64,000 nt of DNA from Pseudomonas sp. R5(2019) (GTDB lineage Bacteria; Pseudomonadota; Gammaproteobacteria; Pseudomonadales; Pseudomonadaceae), in the NCBI RefSeq assembly GCF_009905435.1, contig NZ_JAAAMT010000022.1, positions 19,101 to 83,100 of the forward strand, written 5' to 3'. The notes beneath the pieces were generated by a model. The model saw nothing but the letters and a program-made list of their open reading frames with translations. It ran no database searches and was not told where the DNA came from. How positions within the stretch are numbered: position 1 is the stretch's first letter; each line of letters opens with the position of its first letter. Shown one piece after another: positions 36,558 to 45,309 of this stretch. The position numbers and the translations under genes were made by a program.

Positions 36558-38435
36558 TTATTGATTAGGGATGGGGACGTAATCCCATTTTTGCCCATTC
36601 ATACCGCACCGAGCCAAAGACAACGGCTTAGATCCAAATGAAGCAGCGCCTGCTGTCAAGCAAGTATCATCTTGTTTTATTGTCGGCGGCGAAGAAGAAA
36701 AATCCACCTTCAATGCAGGTGTTGCCGTCGAGGGAGTGCCTAGCACGGCCTTATCTCCAGCGCGAACGACAAATAAATCACCGCGAGCGATCGTTCCATT
36801 GGGCAAGACCGTCCAATGCGCTGATGGATCAGCACCGTGGCAGGCTGCCCCTGTGACTATTTTCACCGCGAGCACCCCTTCGTCCAACAAACAGTAGTTC
36901 TCGCTCAGGAATCTAACTTTAGGAAGTTTCGTCTGCCGAATTGAAATTGAAATCGTCACCGGCGTTTCCCAGTTAGGGGCAGCCGCATCAATGGCCTTAA
37001 GTTTCAAGACACCGTTGAACATGCCTTCGGGAATCTGGGGGTTATCGGTGGCGAGATACTGAAGCGTGAAGAATAGCGCTCCTCCTCCCTGGCACCCGGC
37101 ATTATTATTCATACCACTCTGAGAGCATCCGCCAATAGAACGCTGTGCTCGCAGCTTGACCGGAAACTCAACACCTGCGTCATTCTTCAGTTTCACTGTC
37201 AGCGTCGTATAACCACCCCCCGGCAGCGCTTGCAACTGCGTTGGCCCAACACTCGGGTCAAGAGCTACCAAGCCCGCTCGCGGGTTTGCCACTGAGGTAT
37301 CCATCCGCAAACGGGCTGTTTCCTGTTCGCCAAGGCCTGCGAGAATCAAGCGCTCGCCGGGTAGTTCAGGCTGATACCCCGTTAACCGAGCGATGTTTTC
37401 TCGCCACACCCTGGCCATATCAGCTGTATTCGCATTACCCAGAGGTAGGCCATGCGCATCACGAACCGCGGGCGTTGAGACATAGGGAACGTTGTTACCA
37501 CATAAAAAAGTGGCCGACCTGCCATTGCTGTAACCGTATTTATAATTCTTTGAATCTGGATCGCCATTACAGTGGTCCCCCCCTGCGTTATGGCTGATCT
37601 CATGACGAAACGCTGATGGCGCGTACCATAGATTCACACTCGTGTGTCCGGGCATATAGGCACGGCCTCCGGGACCATTCCCTGACCCATAAGACGTACT
37701 GACATCAGCATGCAAGGCCACCTTGTCGTTCTGAAGATTATTTTGCCAATTTCGCAAGCCCTCACTTGACGTACCGTAATCAGGCGTTTCATCAATGATT
37801 TTAATACCCACCAGTCGCAAAGAAAGCCCTGACACTAAGGAATTACGAAGTCCCAGATTCAGCGTTTCAAGTTGTGCCAGTGCATAACCCACGGCATCTC
37901 CCCCCAACTGGCCGAGCGTGTAGTTCGTATAGCCAACAAGCATATCGACATACTTGTGCTCACCAGAGCTCGGTGGAGGCGCTGCCAACCGCAGCTCCTC
38001 AGCGCCTGGAACGGTGTCAGCGGTCATGTAATTCAGCGGCGGTTCTGGGTGAAATGTTCTTTCACCGTTGCGATTTACCAGCAATATGCCGCGATTGCCC
38101 GGCTCATCAATGATCGCAACGACCGAGTTATCCGGCGCACGAACAACCACCAGCGACCCCGTGTCACCATCCTTGGTCAGCAGGTTTCCGCTTTCTACGG
38201 TATACCCTTGCACCTCCTTGATCCCCGACCGCTCAAACCGCGCCGAGCCAATCTCCTTTGCATACACCTGCGGCGGCGTTGCCATCGGCACCGCACTGGT
38301 CTCTTTTTCAATGGGCACGTCATTGGCAGGTTTGCCTTCGCTACTCACACACCCCGACATCAACGCCGCAAGCGATAGCGCTGCCAGGCCAGCCCCCAGC
38401 GTTCTAAATCCCTGAGCAAATCGTGAATCTTGCAT
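36558..38435 (-). CDS. metzincin-like lipoprotein metalloprotease with ricin-like tail (copy 1)
   Basis: 625-residue predicted outer-membrane or secreted lipoprotein. Lipobox LMSGC gives lipidated Cys29. The protease domain (about 160-340) holds HEISHNAGGDH at 278-288, the HExxHxxGxxH zinc site of metzincins, and KYVDMLVGYT as in M72/reprolysin-like peptidases. A beta-sandwich-like domain (about 380-500) follows, then a Cys-rich tail ending NGQKWDYV, a ricin-type QxW motif. The start at 38435 follows GGGGGTG. It is a tandem paralogue of the gene at 38746, with the same palindrome upstream. The substrate is unknown; host or competitor glycoproteins are possible. Confidence 0.82.
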   Translation of the reverse strand: MQDSRFAQGFRTLGAGLAALSLAALMSGCVSSEGKPANDVPIEKETSAVPMATPPQVYAKEIGSARFERSGIKEVQGYTVESGNLLTKDGDTGSLVVVRAPDNSVVAIIDEPGNRGILLVNRNGERTFHPEPPLNYMTADTVPGAEELRLAAPPPSSGEHKYVDMLVGYTNYTLGQLGGDAVGYALAQLETLNLGLRNSLVSGLSLRLVGIKIIDETPDYGTSSEGLRNWQNNLQNDKVALHADVSTSYGSGNGPGGRAYMPGHTSVNLWYAPSAFRHEISHNAGGDHCNGDPDSKNYKYGYSNGRSATFLCGNNVPYVSTPAVRDAHGLPLGNANTADMARVWRENIARLTGYQPELPGERLILAGLGEQETARLRMDTSVANPRAGLVALDPSVGPTQLQALPGGGYTTLTVKLKNDAGVEFPVKLRAQRSIGGCSQSGMNNNAGCQGGGALFFTLQYLATDNPQIPEGMFNGVLKLKAIDAAAPNWETPVTISISIRQTKLPKVRFLSENYCLLDEGVLAVKIVTGAACHGADPSAHWTVLPNGTIARGDLFVVRAGDKAVLGTPSTATPALKVDFSSSPPTIKQDDTCLTAGAASFGSKPLSLARCGMNGQKWDYVPIPNQ

Positions 38436-38545
38436 AAGCGTGCACCCCCAATCGAATTCCATGCGCCCGCAGGCGCCTCCATGTCTGGCCCACCTCAAGG
38501 GAAGGCCTGTGATCGAGTGTGTGATGGATGGCGAGGCGTGCCTAG

Positions 38546-38561
38546 CTAGCAGAACTGCTAG
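38546..38561. promoter_or_regulatory. CTAGCAG-N2-CTGCTAG palindrome, metalloprotease 1
   Basis: Perfect 7-bp inverted repeat CTAGCAG-AA-CTGCTAG, 111 bases upstream of the start codon. The same or a near-identical palindrome precedes the second metalloprotease and both mini-Rhs genes. Confidence 0.6.
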
Positions 38562-38602
38562 GTAAGGGCCTGAAAAGGGCTGTCGGGAGCATGGCTGTAT
38601 AG

Positions 38603-38652
38603 GCGCGGGAAGGGCATTGGCGGCGGATATTCGGGCGGCGATGGCGGTGATA
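38603..38652. repeat. direct repeat copy B (ltaE-like 3' end)
   Basis: GCGCGGGAAGGGCATTGGCG and following bases repeat the end of ltaE, without the rest of that gene, between the two metalloprotease genes. Confidence 0.75.
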
Positions 38653-38667
38653 CCCTGCTGTGAAGCG

Positions 38668-38694
38668 CGGGGGCAAGCGCAACGCATGCCCCCG
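38668..38694 (-). terminator. GC-rich hairpin after metalloprotease 2
   Basis: CGGGGGCA...TGCCCCCG forms an 8-bp stem with an 11-base loop, 50 bases past the stop of the gene at 38746. Confidence 0.5.
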
Positions 38695-38745
38695 GTGCTA
38701 TAGCGAAAAAACAGGCCCAAATATTTTCGCTGATCCAGCTACGTC

Positions 38746-40647
38746 TTACCGATCCTGTAGCCTCCAGACTTGCCCATGATTCGCTGCTGAGCAGACATCC
38801 AGATATAACGCTCTCGGATTAGGGGCATAGGTCATGCACTGACCTCCATTTTCTATTCTTACCGAGTCGCCGCCCAGATACCTGACATGGAGCGGCGGCT
38901 TACCGGTGTTCAATTCATTAAGTTCAGGCCTGCGATTACCGTGCAAAAAGTATAAGCCGAGATTGTACGTTATCTTCTGGTCTGCGGTTATGTGCCACTG
39001 GGCAGGATCAGTGAGGGAAGATTCTGGCTTCCGATTACATTCGTCTCGCCCCAACCCAAGCATTCCAGGTGCTCCGAAATCCAGGACAACACATGCATCC
39101 TCATGTCGAATAGTAACGCTTTCCCTGGACCCAGAAGATCCGGAAACCGCCACGGAGACAGAAATCGTGACCGGCACTTGCCACCCAGGCGCAGCAGCAT
39201 CCATCGCTTTCAACTTCAAAACACCGTTATAAAAGCCATTGGCGAGGTGTTGATTATCAATATTGAAATACTGAAGTGTGAAAAAGAGCGCCCCCCCTCC
39301 CTGGCAAGCGGCATTATTATTCATCCCACTAACCGGGCAGCCACCAATAGAGCGCTGTGCTCGCAGCTTGACCGGAAACTCAACACCTGCGTCATTCTTC
39401 AGTTTCACTGTCAGCGTCGTATAACCGCCCCCCGGCAGCGCTTGCAACTGCGTTGGCCCGACACTCGGATCAAGAGCTACCAAGCCCGCTCGCGGATTTG
39501 GCACTGAGGTATCCATCCGCAAACGGGCTGTTTCCTGTTCGCCAAGGCCTGCAAGAATCAAGCGCTCGCCGGGTAATTCGGGTCTGTAACCTGTCATCCT
39601 GGCAGTATTCTCTTCCCAGACTCTCGCCATATCCGCGGTTTTTGCATTTCCCAATGGATTTCCGTCCGGATCACGAACACGGGTCGTTGAGTAATAGGGG
39701 ACATTGTTGCCACAGAGAAAGGTGTTGGACTTGCCATTGCTATGGCCAAACCTATAATTTGTGGAATTCGGATCATTATTACAGTGACTACCACCGGCGT
39801 TATGACCAATCTCATGCCTGAATACAAGTGGCGCCCAATACACATTCGCACTGGTCCAGCCGGGGTTATATGCCCAGCCATTGGCAGTAGCGTTGCCACC
39901 GCTGATGGCGGCACTGACGTCCGCATTGTATAACGTACGGTAAGGTTCAAGAGTATTCTGCCACCACCTCAACCCTTCCGCGGTCACGCTTCCACCTTCA
40001 TTAAATATGCTCACGGCCACTAATCGCAACGAAACGCCAGAAACCAGTGAGTTCCTCAGCCCCAGATTTGCAGTCTCCGTTTGGGCAAGCGCGTAAGCAA
40101 TTGGGTCACCCCCGATTTTTTCCGCTGACCACGCTGTGAATGCAAATAGCATGTCCACATACTTATGCTCACCCGCCTTTTTCTCGTCGCCCTTGGCCGG
40201 CTGAATGACTTCAGCCTGCTCCACTGTATCCAGCTGCATGTAATCTGACGGTGATTCCGGAATAAACTTCCGATTGTTGTCCTTATCAACCAATAGCAAA
40301 CCGCGCTCACCCGGTTTATCGACGATGGCGAGGACCGCTCCTGTGGCGGACCGAACCACTACCAGCGACCCCGTGTCACCATCCTTGGTCAGCAGGTTTC
40401 CGCTTTCTACGGTATACCCTTGCACCTCCTTGATCCCCGACCGCTCAAACCGCGCCGAGCCAATCTCCTTTGCATACACCTGCGGCGGCGTTGCCATCGG
40501 CACCGCACTGGTCTCTTTTTCAATGGGCACGTCATTGGCAGGTTTGCCTTCGCTACTCACACACCCCGACATCAACGCCGCCAGCGATAGCGCTGCCAGG
40601 CCAACCCCCAGCGTTCTGAATCCCTGAGCAAATCGTGAATCTTGCAT
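38746..40647 (-). CDS. metzincin-like lipoprotein metalloprotease with ricin-like tail (copy 2)
   Basis: 633 residues with the same plan as copy 1: lipobox LMSGC (Cys29), zinc site HEIGHNAGGSH at 278-288, a beta-sandwich-like region, then a Cys-containing tail ending HGQVWRLQDR (QxW). Residues 1-99 and the stretch around DPSVGPTQLQALPGGGYTTL are almost identical to copy 1. The catalytic domain is only moderately similar, and the C-terminal tails are unrelated over much of their length. The start at 40647 mirrors copy 1. The pattern suggests duplication followed by divergence of the active and binding regions. Function unknown. Confidence 0.82.
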   Translation of the reverse strand: MQDSRFAQGFRTLGVGLAALSLAALMSGCVSSEGKPANDVPIEKETSAVPMATPPQVYAKEIGSARFERSGIKEVQGYTVESGNLLTKDGDTGSLVVVRSATGAVLAIVDKPGERGLLLVDKDNNRKFIPESPSDYMQLDTVEQAEVIQPAKGDEKKAGEHKYVDMLFAFTAWSAEKIGGDPIAYALAQTETANLGLRNSLVSGVSLRLVAVSIFNEGGSVTAEGLRWWQNTLEPYRTLYNADVSAAISGGNATANGWAYNPGWTSANVYWAPLVFRHEIGHNAGGSHCNNDPNSTNYRFGHSNGKSNTFLCGNNVPYYSTTRVRDPDGNPLGNAKTADMARVWEENTARMTGYRPELPGERLILAGLGEQETARLRMDTSVPNPRAGLVALDPSVGPTQLQALPGGGYTTLTVKLKNDAGVEFPVKLRAQRSIGGCPVSGMNNNAACQGGGALFFTLQYFNIDNQHLANGFYNGVLKLKAMDAAAPGWQVPVTISVSVAVSGSSGSRESVTIRHEDACVVLDFGAPGMLGLGRDECNRKPESSLTDPAQWHITADQKITYNLGLYFLHGNRRPELNELNTGKPPLHVRYLGGDSVRIENGGQCMTYAPNPRALYLDVCSAANHGQVWRLQDR

Positions 40648-40756
40648 CTGTGCGCACCCCGATCGAATTCCATGCGCCCGCAGGCGCCTCAATGTCTGGC
40701 CCACCTCAAGGGAAGGCCTGTGATCGAGTGTGTGATGGATGGCGAGGCGTGCCTAG

Positions 40757-40772
40757 CTAGCAGAACTGCTAG
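40757..40772. promoter_or_regulatory. CTAGCAG-N2-CTGCTAG palindrome, metalloprotease 2
   Basis: Same perfect palindrome as at 38546, 110 bases upstream of the start codon. The surrounding 100 bases are also duplicated. Confidence 0.6.
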
Positions 40773-40801
40773 GCAAGGGCCTTCGGGAGCATGGCTGGAT
40801 A

Positions 40802-40852
40802 GGAGCGGGTAAGGGCATTGGCGGCGGAGATTCGGGCGGCGATGGCGGGCTG
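40802..40852. repeat. direct repeat copy C (ltaE-like 3' end)
   Basis: GGAGCGGGTAAGGGCATTGG and following bases repeat the ltaE 3' end at the outer boundary of the second metalloprotease unit. Confidence 0.75.
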
Positions 40853-40886
40853 ACCATCTTTGTCTATTAGATCCTGCGCCCGCTCC

Positions 40887-40916
40887 GCGGGCGATCGCGG
40901 CCAGGTCCGCTCCTAC
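40887..40916. repeat. REP element
   Basis: GATCGCGGCCAGGTCCGCTC followed by CTAC is a REP unit; a degraded partner (GCAGGAGCGGCAG) follows 20 bases later. Confidence 0.6.
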
Positions 40917-41003
40917 ATGTGTTGCGCTGTCGTTGCAGGAGCGGCAGTCCGGCGTCCCGGCCTGGCCGCAATAGTCTGCGAAGTGGCCCCAAGCTTCACC
41001 GGA

Positions 41004-42941
41004 TCACAACCTGAACCCACCCATCTGCCGCGCCAGGTCATCCGCCAACCCACGCAGCACCCGGCAATCCTCCCGACTGGCCTGCACCTCCCCCACCGTC
41101 TCGCGGGCAAGATCCGAAATGCCCTGCACAGTCCGGTTGATCTCCTCGGTCACCGCCGACTGCTCTTCCGTCGCCGTCGCCACCTGATGATTCATATCAC
41201 TGATGTGCTCAACCTGCCCGGTAATCGCCGTCAACGACACCCCGGTGCGCTGGCTTGATGCAACCCCGGCCCCGGTCGCTGCCTGCCCCGCGTGCATCGA
41301 CGCCACGGCATTGTGGGCACCCTGCTTGAGGCGCTGGATCATCTGCTGGATCTCATTGGTCGAGGCCTGCGTACGCTGCGCCAGGGTGCGCACTTCATCG
41401 GCCACCACGGCAAAGCCCCGGCCCATCTCACCCGCCCGCGCCGCTTCAATCGCGGCATTGAGCGCCAGCAGATTGGTTTGCTCGGAGATGCTGCGAATCA
41501 CCGCCAACACCTGGTCGATGGACGCCACTTCCGTCGCCAGTTCCCCCACCGCTCCGGCGGCGACGCCAATGTCGGTCGACATCCCTTCAATCTGCACAAT
41601 CGAGTGCTGCACCACTTCGCGCGCCTGCAGTGCCTCATCCCGGGCGTTCTGGGAGGCCACCGCCGCGTGGCCAGCATTCTGGGCGATGTCGTGAACCGTC
41701 AGGCCCATTTCATGCACAGCGGTGGCAACCATCTCGGTCATTTCCTGCTGTTGCTGGGAGCGCTCAGCGGTATTTTCCACCACCAATGCCACCTGCCCCA
41801 CCGCGTTGCGCAACCGCTCACTGGTGCTCAATACCTGAGTGATCAATTCACGCTGACTGTCGAGAAAGCGGTTGAAGCCACGCGCCAGATCGCCCAGCTC
41901 ATCGGCCCGTGAATCGTCCAGCCGCCGGCTCAGGTCACCCCCGCCGCTACCAATGTCGGTCAAGGCGCTGGTCACCTGCCGCAACGGCCGCACCAGCCCG
42001 CGCGCCAACAGCACCACCAACAGCAACGAGAACAGCGCCACCGCCACGCCCACCAGGCTGGTCAGCCACAGGGCTTGCCTGGCCTGTGCATAAATCTGCG
42101 CTTCGGGCACTTCGGCCACCAGCGTCCAGTTCAGGTCGCGCAGTGGCAGGCTCAGGGCCAGATAGTCTTCACCGTCGCGCTCGAAGCGACTGCTGCTCAG
42201 GCCCTGATGCTGTCCCAAAAGCGATTGCGCCGTGGTCGCCCCGAGCTGCTCGGCGAGCTGGCGTTTACCGCTGAATTCGGACTGCGGGTGCACCTGGATC
42301 AAGCCGTCATTGCGCACCAGGTACACCAGCCCCCGCTCGCCAAATCGAAAATCATGAATCAGCGCCGACAGCTCGCGCATCCGCAGGCCAAGGCCGGCAA
42401 TGCCCACCAACTGCCCCGCCTGCCGCACCTTGAAGTCGATAAACAGCGCCAGCTCGCCGGTGCTGCCATCGGTGTCAATGTTGAGCATGCGCGTGTCAGC
42501 GCTGTCGACGAAGCGGTAGAACCAGTTGTCCGCCGGGTTGCTGCGGCTCAAGGTCCGGTCCAGGCCTTTTTCGTTGTAGTAATGGTTGGAAGCGGTGGCC
42601 GCGAACAAGGCAGTGAACGCCTGATTTTCTTCGCGCAGGCCTTCGAGGTACTCGATGAATTGCGGCGCCTGGGCGGGGTCTTCGCCCTCGGCCAGCCAGC
42701 GACGCAACAGGCTGTTGTTGGCGATATCGGCAGCGGCGGTGAGCGGCCGGGTCAGCATGCGTTCGATATCATTGCGGATCGATTCGACGCTCGACGGCAA
42801 CGCCGTGTCGATCAAATAGCGCTCGGTCAGGCGATTGACCACCGCCGTGTAGATGCCCACCACAATCAGGATACTGGCCAGCAGGGCCGCGCCCATGCTC
42901 AAGGTCAATTGCCACTGAATACTGCGTCGCCACACTCGCAT
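41004..42941 (-). CDS. methyl-accepting chemotaxis protein with periplasmic double Cache sensor
   Basis: 645-residue chemoreceptor: membrane segment about 12-34, a periplasmic sensor of about 250 residues with double-Cache features (NWFYRFVDSADTRMLN, GELALFIDFKV), second membrane segment about 290-312, HAMP (about 313-365) and a cytoplasmic hairpin whose tip ISEQTNLLALNAAIEAARAG is the signalling signature. It lies within the glycine-betaine locus, so a quaternary amine or related ligand is plausible but is inference. No che genes are nearby. Confidence 0.92.
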   Translation of the reverse strand: MRVWRRSIQWQLTLSMGAALLASILIVVGIYTAVVNRLTERYLIDTALPSSVESIRNDIERMLTRPLTAAADIANNSLLRRWLAEGEDPAQAPQFIEYLEGLREENQAFTALFAATASNHYYNEKGLDRTLSRSNPADNWFYRFVDSADTRMLNIDTDGSTGELALFIDFKVRQAGQLVGIAGLGLRMRELSALIHDFRFGERGLVYLVRNDGLIQVHPQSEFSGKRQLAEQLGATTAQSLLGQHQGLSSSRFERDGEDYLALSLPLRDLNWTLVAEVPEAQIYAQARQALWLTSLVGVAVALFSLLLVVLLARGLVRPLRQVTSALTDIGSGGGDLSRRLDDSRADELGDLARGFNRFLDSQRELITQVLSTSERLRNAVGQVALVVENTAERSQQQQEMTEMVATAVHEMGLTVHDIAQNAGHAAVASQNARDEALQAREVVQHSIVQIEGMSTDIGVAAGAVGELATEVASIDQVLAVIRSISEQTNLLALNAAIEAARAGEMGRGFAVVADEVRTLAQRTQASTNEIQQMIQRLKQGAHNAVASMHAGQAATGAGVASSQRTGVSLTAITGQVEHISDMNHQVATATEEQSAVTEEINRTVQGISDLARETVGEVQASREDCRVLRGLADDLARQMGGFRL

Positions 42942-43036
42942 GCCCGTCTCTCCCCCAAGAGTGAGCTGTCACTGACCAACAGCCCGGCAGACTGTATACA
43001 GTTATTTGCGAAATTGTTCGACATCAGAATTGAATT

Positions 43037-43129
43037 TGTAGGAGCCGGCTTTAGCCGCGAAGGGTCGCGTAGCGGCCCCAATCGATGGGCCTGCTGTGTA
43101 GGCCATCGCGGCTAAAGCCGGCTCCTACA
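43037..43129. repeat. BIME (paired REP)
   Basis: TGTAGGAGCCGGCTTTAGCC and its inverse, between the chemoreceptor and the zapA-like gene. The remaining 100 bases to 43234 show no recognised RNA gene. Confidence 0.85.
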
Positions 43130-43234
43130 GGATTGATGGCGCTCTTTAGCGTCGCGCGCAGAAAATCTGCCCACAGATTGCAATCAATCCGTGGGCAAGC
43201 ATTCAGCGGGGAAGTAGCGCAAGCCTTGGGGGGC

Positions 43235-43537
43235 TCAGTTGTTCGCGATGGTCCGCGAAATGACGTCGACCGTGGCGTTGACTTGCTCTTGGTAACGGTC
43301 GAGGGCCTGGCGGTGTTGCTGCTGCAGTTCGATCTGCCTGGAGCACAGGTTCAGCGCTGCCAGCACCAACAGTTTGTCGCCGATCAGGCTCGGGTATTTG
43401 CGTTTGGTTTCGGCCAGAGCGACCTTGAGCATGTGGGTGGCATCGAGCAGAGTCTGCTCCTCGCCTACCGGGGCCTTGATCGAATAGTCGTTGCCCAGAA
43501 TCGAGACGACTTTGATCGATTCTGCCGCCACCGTCAT
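43235..43537 (-). CDS. ZapA-like cell division protein
   Basis: 100-residue protein with a ZapA fold: N-terminal beta strands SIKVVSILGNDYSIKAP, the GDKLLVLAALNLCSRQIELQ core helix near residues 52-70 and a C-terminal coiled coil. ZapA crosslinks FtsZ filaments. Its wording differs from the usual pseudomonad ZapA, and it lies far from the ordinary pepP/ygfB/6S RNA setting, so it is probably a second, divergent paralogue. Its start overlaps the stop of the coiled-coil gene (ATGA), so the two are coupled. Confidence 0.82.
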   Translation of the reverse strand: MTVAAESIKVVSILGNDYSIKAPVGEEQTLLDATHMLKVALAETKRKYPSLIGDKLLVLAALNLCSRQIELQQQHRQALDRYQEQVNATVDVISRTIANN

Positions 43538-43764
43538 GCGCTTACGGTACCGGCGCTTGCGCGATCAACCAGGGCCTGGATGCGGCTGGCGGTCGCGTTC
43601 TGCTTTTCTTCCTGTTCCAGCAGGCTCAGTTGCAGGGTTTCGTTTTCGTCCTTGGCCTGGGCCAGCTCGGCGCTCAGTTGCGCGTTGGCGGACGTCAGGG
43701 CGCTGTTTTTTTCTACCAGTTCGCTGACCAGTTGTTCCAATTGGCTGAGGGTTGCTTCCAACAT
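43534..43764 (-). CDS. TIGR02449-type short coiled-coil protein
   Basis: 76 residues, nearly all one coiled coil (MLEATLSQLEQLVSELVEKN to about residue 60), matching the small family that accompanies ZapA in gammaproteobacteria. It may act like ZapB, but this is inference from partnership and shape. It is coupled to the ZapA-like gene by a four-base overlap. Upstream lies the end of gbcB after 156 bases in which I see nothing definite. Confidence 0.8.
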   Translation of the reverse strand: MLEATLSQLEQLVSELVEKNSALTSANAQLSAELAQAKDENETLQLSLLEQEEKQNATASRIQALVDRASAGTVSA

Positions 43765-43920
43765 AATGATTTCTCGGCAGTTTCAGGGGGCGGACACGAT
43801 AAAGAAAACTGGGTCGGCAAGCCACTGATTCCGGGCCTGCTGACACAGTTTTCATGCGTGCGGGTTGACCCCGGTATTGCCGGTCGGTTCCCGTTGTTCG
43901 TCGGTCAGCGTGCGCAAGCC

Positions 43921-45021
43921 TCAGTATTCGATGCGTACATCGCTCTTGGGCACGCTGCAGCACGAGAGGATATAACCCTCGGCCACGTCGTCATCGGTGA
44001 TGCCGCCGTTGTGGTCCATCTCCACTTCGCCGCCCAGTTTCATCACCTTGCAGGTGCCGCAGATGCCCATGCCGCAGGCCTTGGGGATCATCAGGCCAAG
44101 CTTGGCGGCCGCCGCGTGCACGGTCTCGCCGGGGGCGATGCGGATGCTCTTGCCGGTGGCGGTGAATTCGACCTGGTGCTGGTCGGCGATGTCCACTTCC
44201 GGTGCATCGGCAGCCTGTTCGGCGTGCTCCAGCGCATCGGCCTTGACCTCAGGCGGGGTCGCCCCGAACGACTCCTCGTGGTAGCGGCTCATGTCGAAGC
44301 CGGCGCATTCGAGCAGGTGTTTGACCGCGTGCATGTACGGGGTCGGGCCGCAACAGAAAATCTCCCGTTCCTTGAAGTCCGGGGCGATCAGTTCAAGCAG
44401 CTTGTGGTTCAAGTAGCCGCGATAACCGGCCCACGGATCGCCATGGCCGTATTTCTCGCAAATGATGTGCAGGTTGAAGTTCTCGATCCGCGAGGTCATG
44501 TGTTCCAGCTCGCGGCGGTAAATGATGTCCTTGGGCGAGCGGGCGCTGTGGACGAAGACCATGTCGACGTTGCCGTTGGTGTCGTAGAACCAGCGCGCCA
44601 TGGACATCACCGGCGTGATACCGACGCCGCCGCTCAGATACAGCACTTTGGTGGCCGGGAAATCCATGGCGTTGAACAACCCCACCGGGCCGTGCACGGC
44701 CAGCTCCTGGCCTTCCTGGAGGTTGTCGTGCAGCCAGTTGGAGACCTTGCCGCCGGGCACGCGCTTGATGGTCACCGAAAAGCTGTAAGGCACCGACGGG
44801 GAGCTGGAGATGGTGTAGGAGCGCATGATCGGCTGGCCTTCGATCTCAAGCTCCAGCGTGACAAACTGGCCGGGCTTGAAGAAGAACATGATCGGCTGGT
44901 CGGCCATGAAGCAGAAGGTGCGCACATCCCAGGTTTCCTGGATCACCTTGACGCAACGGACGATGTGCCGGCCATTGGCCCAGGTCTGGGTGGTAACCGG
45001 ATTCAGAAAGCTGTTCGACAT
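43921..45021 (-). CDS. gbcB: glycine betaine monooxygenase reductase subunit
   Basis: 366-residue ferredoxin-NAD(P)H reductase that feeds electrons to GbcA. FAD-binding RSYTISSSP is near residue 68, the NAD(P) domain YLSGGVGITPVMSMARWF near residue 130, and a C-terminal plant-type [2Fe-2S] domain with CGMGICGTCKVMKL and a final Cys pair ILSCCSV. The start MSNSFLNPVT at 45021 has GGAG upstream; the ATG four codons earlier overlaps it. Divergent from gbcA across 288 bases. Confidence 0.95.
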   Translation of the reverse strand: MSNSFLNPVTTQTWANGRHIVRCVKVIQETWDVRTFCFMADQPIMFFFKPGQFVTLELEIEGQPIMRSYTISSSPSVPYSFSVTIKRVPGGKVSNWLHDNLQEGQELAVHGPVGLFNAMDFPATKVLYLSGGVGITPVMSMARWFYDTNGNVDMVFVHSARSPKDIIYRRELEHMTSRIENFNLHIICEKYGHGDPWAGYRGYLNHKLLELIAPDFKEREIFCCGPTPYMHAVKHLLECAGFDMSRYHEESFGATPPEVKADALEHAEQAADAPEVDIADQHQVEFTATGKSIRIAPGETVHAAAAKLGLMIPKACGMGICGTCKVMKLGGEVEMDHNGGITDDDVAEGYILSCCSVPKSDVRIEY

Positions 45022-45095
45022 GCTCATCTCCACGGCCGACTGCCGGCCTCATACTGGCGATTCTGATCAAGCTGCACGACGGTCACTTTCCTATC

Positions 45096-45121
45096 CGCGA
45101 CATTGACGTGCTTATCGCGAC
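45096..45121. promoter_or_regulatory. tandem CGCGAC repeats between gbcB and gbcA
   Basis: CGCGAC at 45096-45101 and 45116-45121, a 20-base period in direct orientation as AraC-family regulators often bind. GbdR, an AraC-type activator, controls these genes in P. aeruginosa; assignment here is inference. Confidence 0.4.
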
Positions 45122-45309
45122 CAGCCGCCTGCCATAAGGGCTTGGACGTCGGGAACTGATTCGACCATGTCGCCCATAGGTAAGGTCATCGGCGCGCCTG
45201 AACGCACACTCCATCGCAAATGATCCTGCTGATTTTTCAGCCTTGCGTCGCACCACAACCGATTAGCCACTTTCGCCGGCCACACTGTATGGCCATGAGG
45301 ACCACAACG

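Larger units (their letters stand above)
40648..41003. other. intergenic region upstream of metalloprotease 2
   Basis: 356 bases. It holds the upstream region duplicated from copy 1, the palindrome, direct repeat C and a REP element. No gene is seen. Confidence 0.6.

Noticed and set aside
43000..43234. 6S RNA downstream of the zapA-like gene
   Set aside because: The interval is mostly a BIME; I could not see the expected closing stem and central bubble.
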